From: Pseudomonadota bacterium | GTDB taxonomy: Bacteria; Pseudomonadota; Alphaproteobacteria; Rhizobiales; Tepidamorphaceae | DNA length: 6,606 bases | Reading direction: 5' to 3' | Assembly: GCA_023435545.1 (NCBI GenBank) | Contig: JAEYRQ010000199.1 | Span: 1 to 6,606 of the forward strand | In this document: positions 6,294 to 6,606 of the stretch, piece after piece | How positions within the stretch are numbered: the first letter of the stretch is position 1 | Layout of the letters: each line of letters opens with the position of its first letter | Notes under the pieces: model-generated | What the model saw: the letters and a program-made list of their open reading frames with translations, nothing else | What the model was told of the DNA's origin: nothing | Database searches by the model: none | Translations under genes and position numbers: made by a program

Positions 6294-6606
6294 ATGAGAC
6301 CGGGACAGCAGAACAAGCGGATGCGTGGTCGGAGCCGCAGAGGCCCTAGCCCATTATCGCGTTCCTACGAGAGCAACGGGCCGGATGTGAAGATCCGCGG
6401 CACCGCCGCTCATATCGCCGAGAAGTACGCCCAACTGGGCCGCGACGCGACTGCGTCCGGCGATCCGGTGTTGGCGGAGAGCTACTTCCAGCACGCCGAG
6501 CACTACTTCCGCATCATTGCGGCGGCACAGGCGCAGTTCCAGCAGCAGAATCCCAACGAGCCGCAGCCGCAGCGCTTCCGCTACAACGGCATGGACGACG
6601 ACGAGG
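6294..6606 (+). CDS. DUF4167 domain protein, 5' part (cut by the window end)
   Basis: The first 104 codons are present and the frame is still open at the window edge. The start reads MRPGQQNKRMRGRSRRGPSP, a very basic, Arg/Gly-rich tail (about 1-20). The DUF4167 core follows: LSRSYESNGPDVKIRGTAAHIAEKYAQLGRDA and SYFQHAEHYFRIIAAAQAQ (about 21-81). A Gln/Pro/Asn-rich stretch and an acidic MDDDE come next, entering the low-complexity tail typical of the family. The family is widespread in alphaproteobacteria, commonly next to prmC, and has no established function that I know of. The basic tail suggests nucleic-acid contact, which is inference only. Homologues often have a longer Asn-rich run near the N-terminus; here it is replaced by a short Arg/Ser stretch. 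A GGAG (6276-6279) and a GGA (6285-6287) precede the ATG. Confidence 0.93.
   Translation, partial: MRPGQQNKRMRGRSRRGPSPLSRSYESNGPDVKIRGTAAHIAEKYAQLGRDATASGDPVLAESYFQHAEHYFRIIAAAQAQFQQQNPNEPQPQRFRYNGMDDDE

Overview
This is a GC-rich housekeeping stretch. It is most consistent with an alphaproteobacterium, probably of the Hyphomicrobiales (Rhizobiales). Three things support this: the gene order lysC-ptsP-prfA-prmC followed by a DUF4167 gene, which I recall as a recurrent alphaproteobacterial neighbourhood; a PtsP (enzyme I-Ntr) with a rhizobial-type N-terminus; and strong G/C preference at third codon positions. I cannot name a genus. All recognisable genes lie on the + strand. No transposase, phage gene, CRISPR array, tRNA or rRNA is visible.

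Layout: 1-200 is an upstream region holding a possible lysC promoter, and at its left edge perhaps the first codons of a divergent gene. lysC (aspartate kinase) spans 201-1454. A 193-bp gap (1455-1647) rich in inverted repeats follows. ptsP is at 1648-3909. prfA (release factor 1) follows after 10 bp at 3920-5011, and prmC (release-factor glutamine methyltransferase) overlaps its end by 4 bp at 5008-5934. A 359-bp gap (5935-6293) carries a possible promoter and a 19-bp perfect palindrome. The last gene, 6294 to the window end, is the start of a DUF4167 protein cut off by the window.

How the genes work together: prfA and prmC form a substrate-modifier pair, since PrmC methylates the Gln of the GGQ motif of RF1, and their stop and start codons overlap as GTGA. 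ptsP feeds the nitrogen-related phosphotransferase relay through a GAF sensor domain. lysC opens the aspartate-family amino acid pathway. ptsP, prfA and prmC look like one transcription unit. lysC may or may not read through into it.

I found no clearly novel system. The best second-look items are an internal GTG start with a good ribosome binding site in lysC, placed where a separate regulatory beta subunit begins in other bacteria; two perfect odd-centred palindromes just upstream of ptsP and of the DUF4167 gene; and 9-bp direct repeats flanking the putative lysC -35 element.
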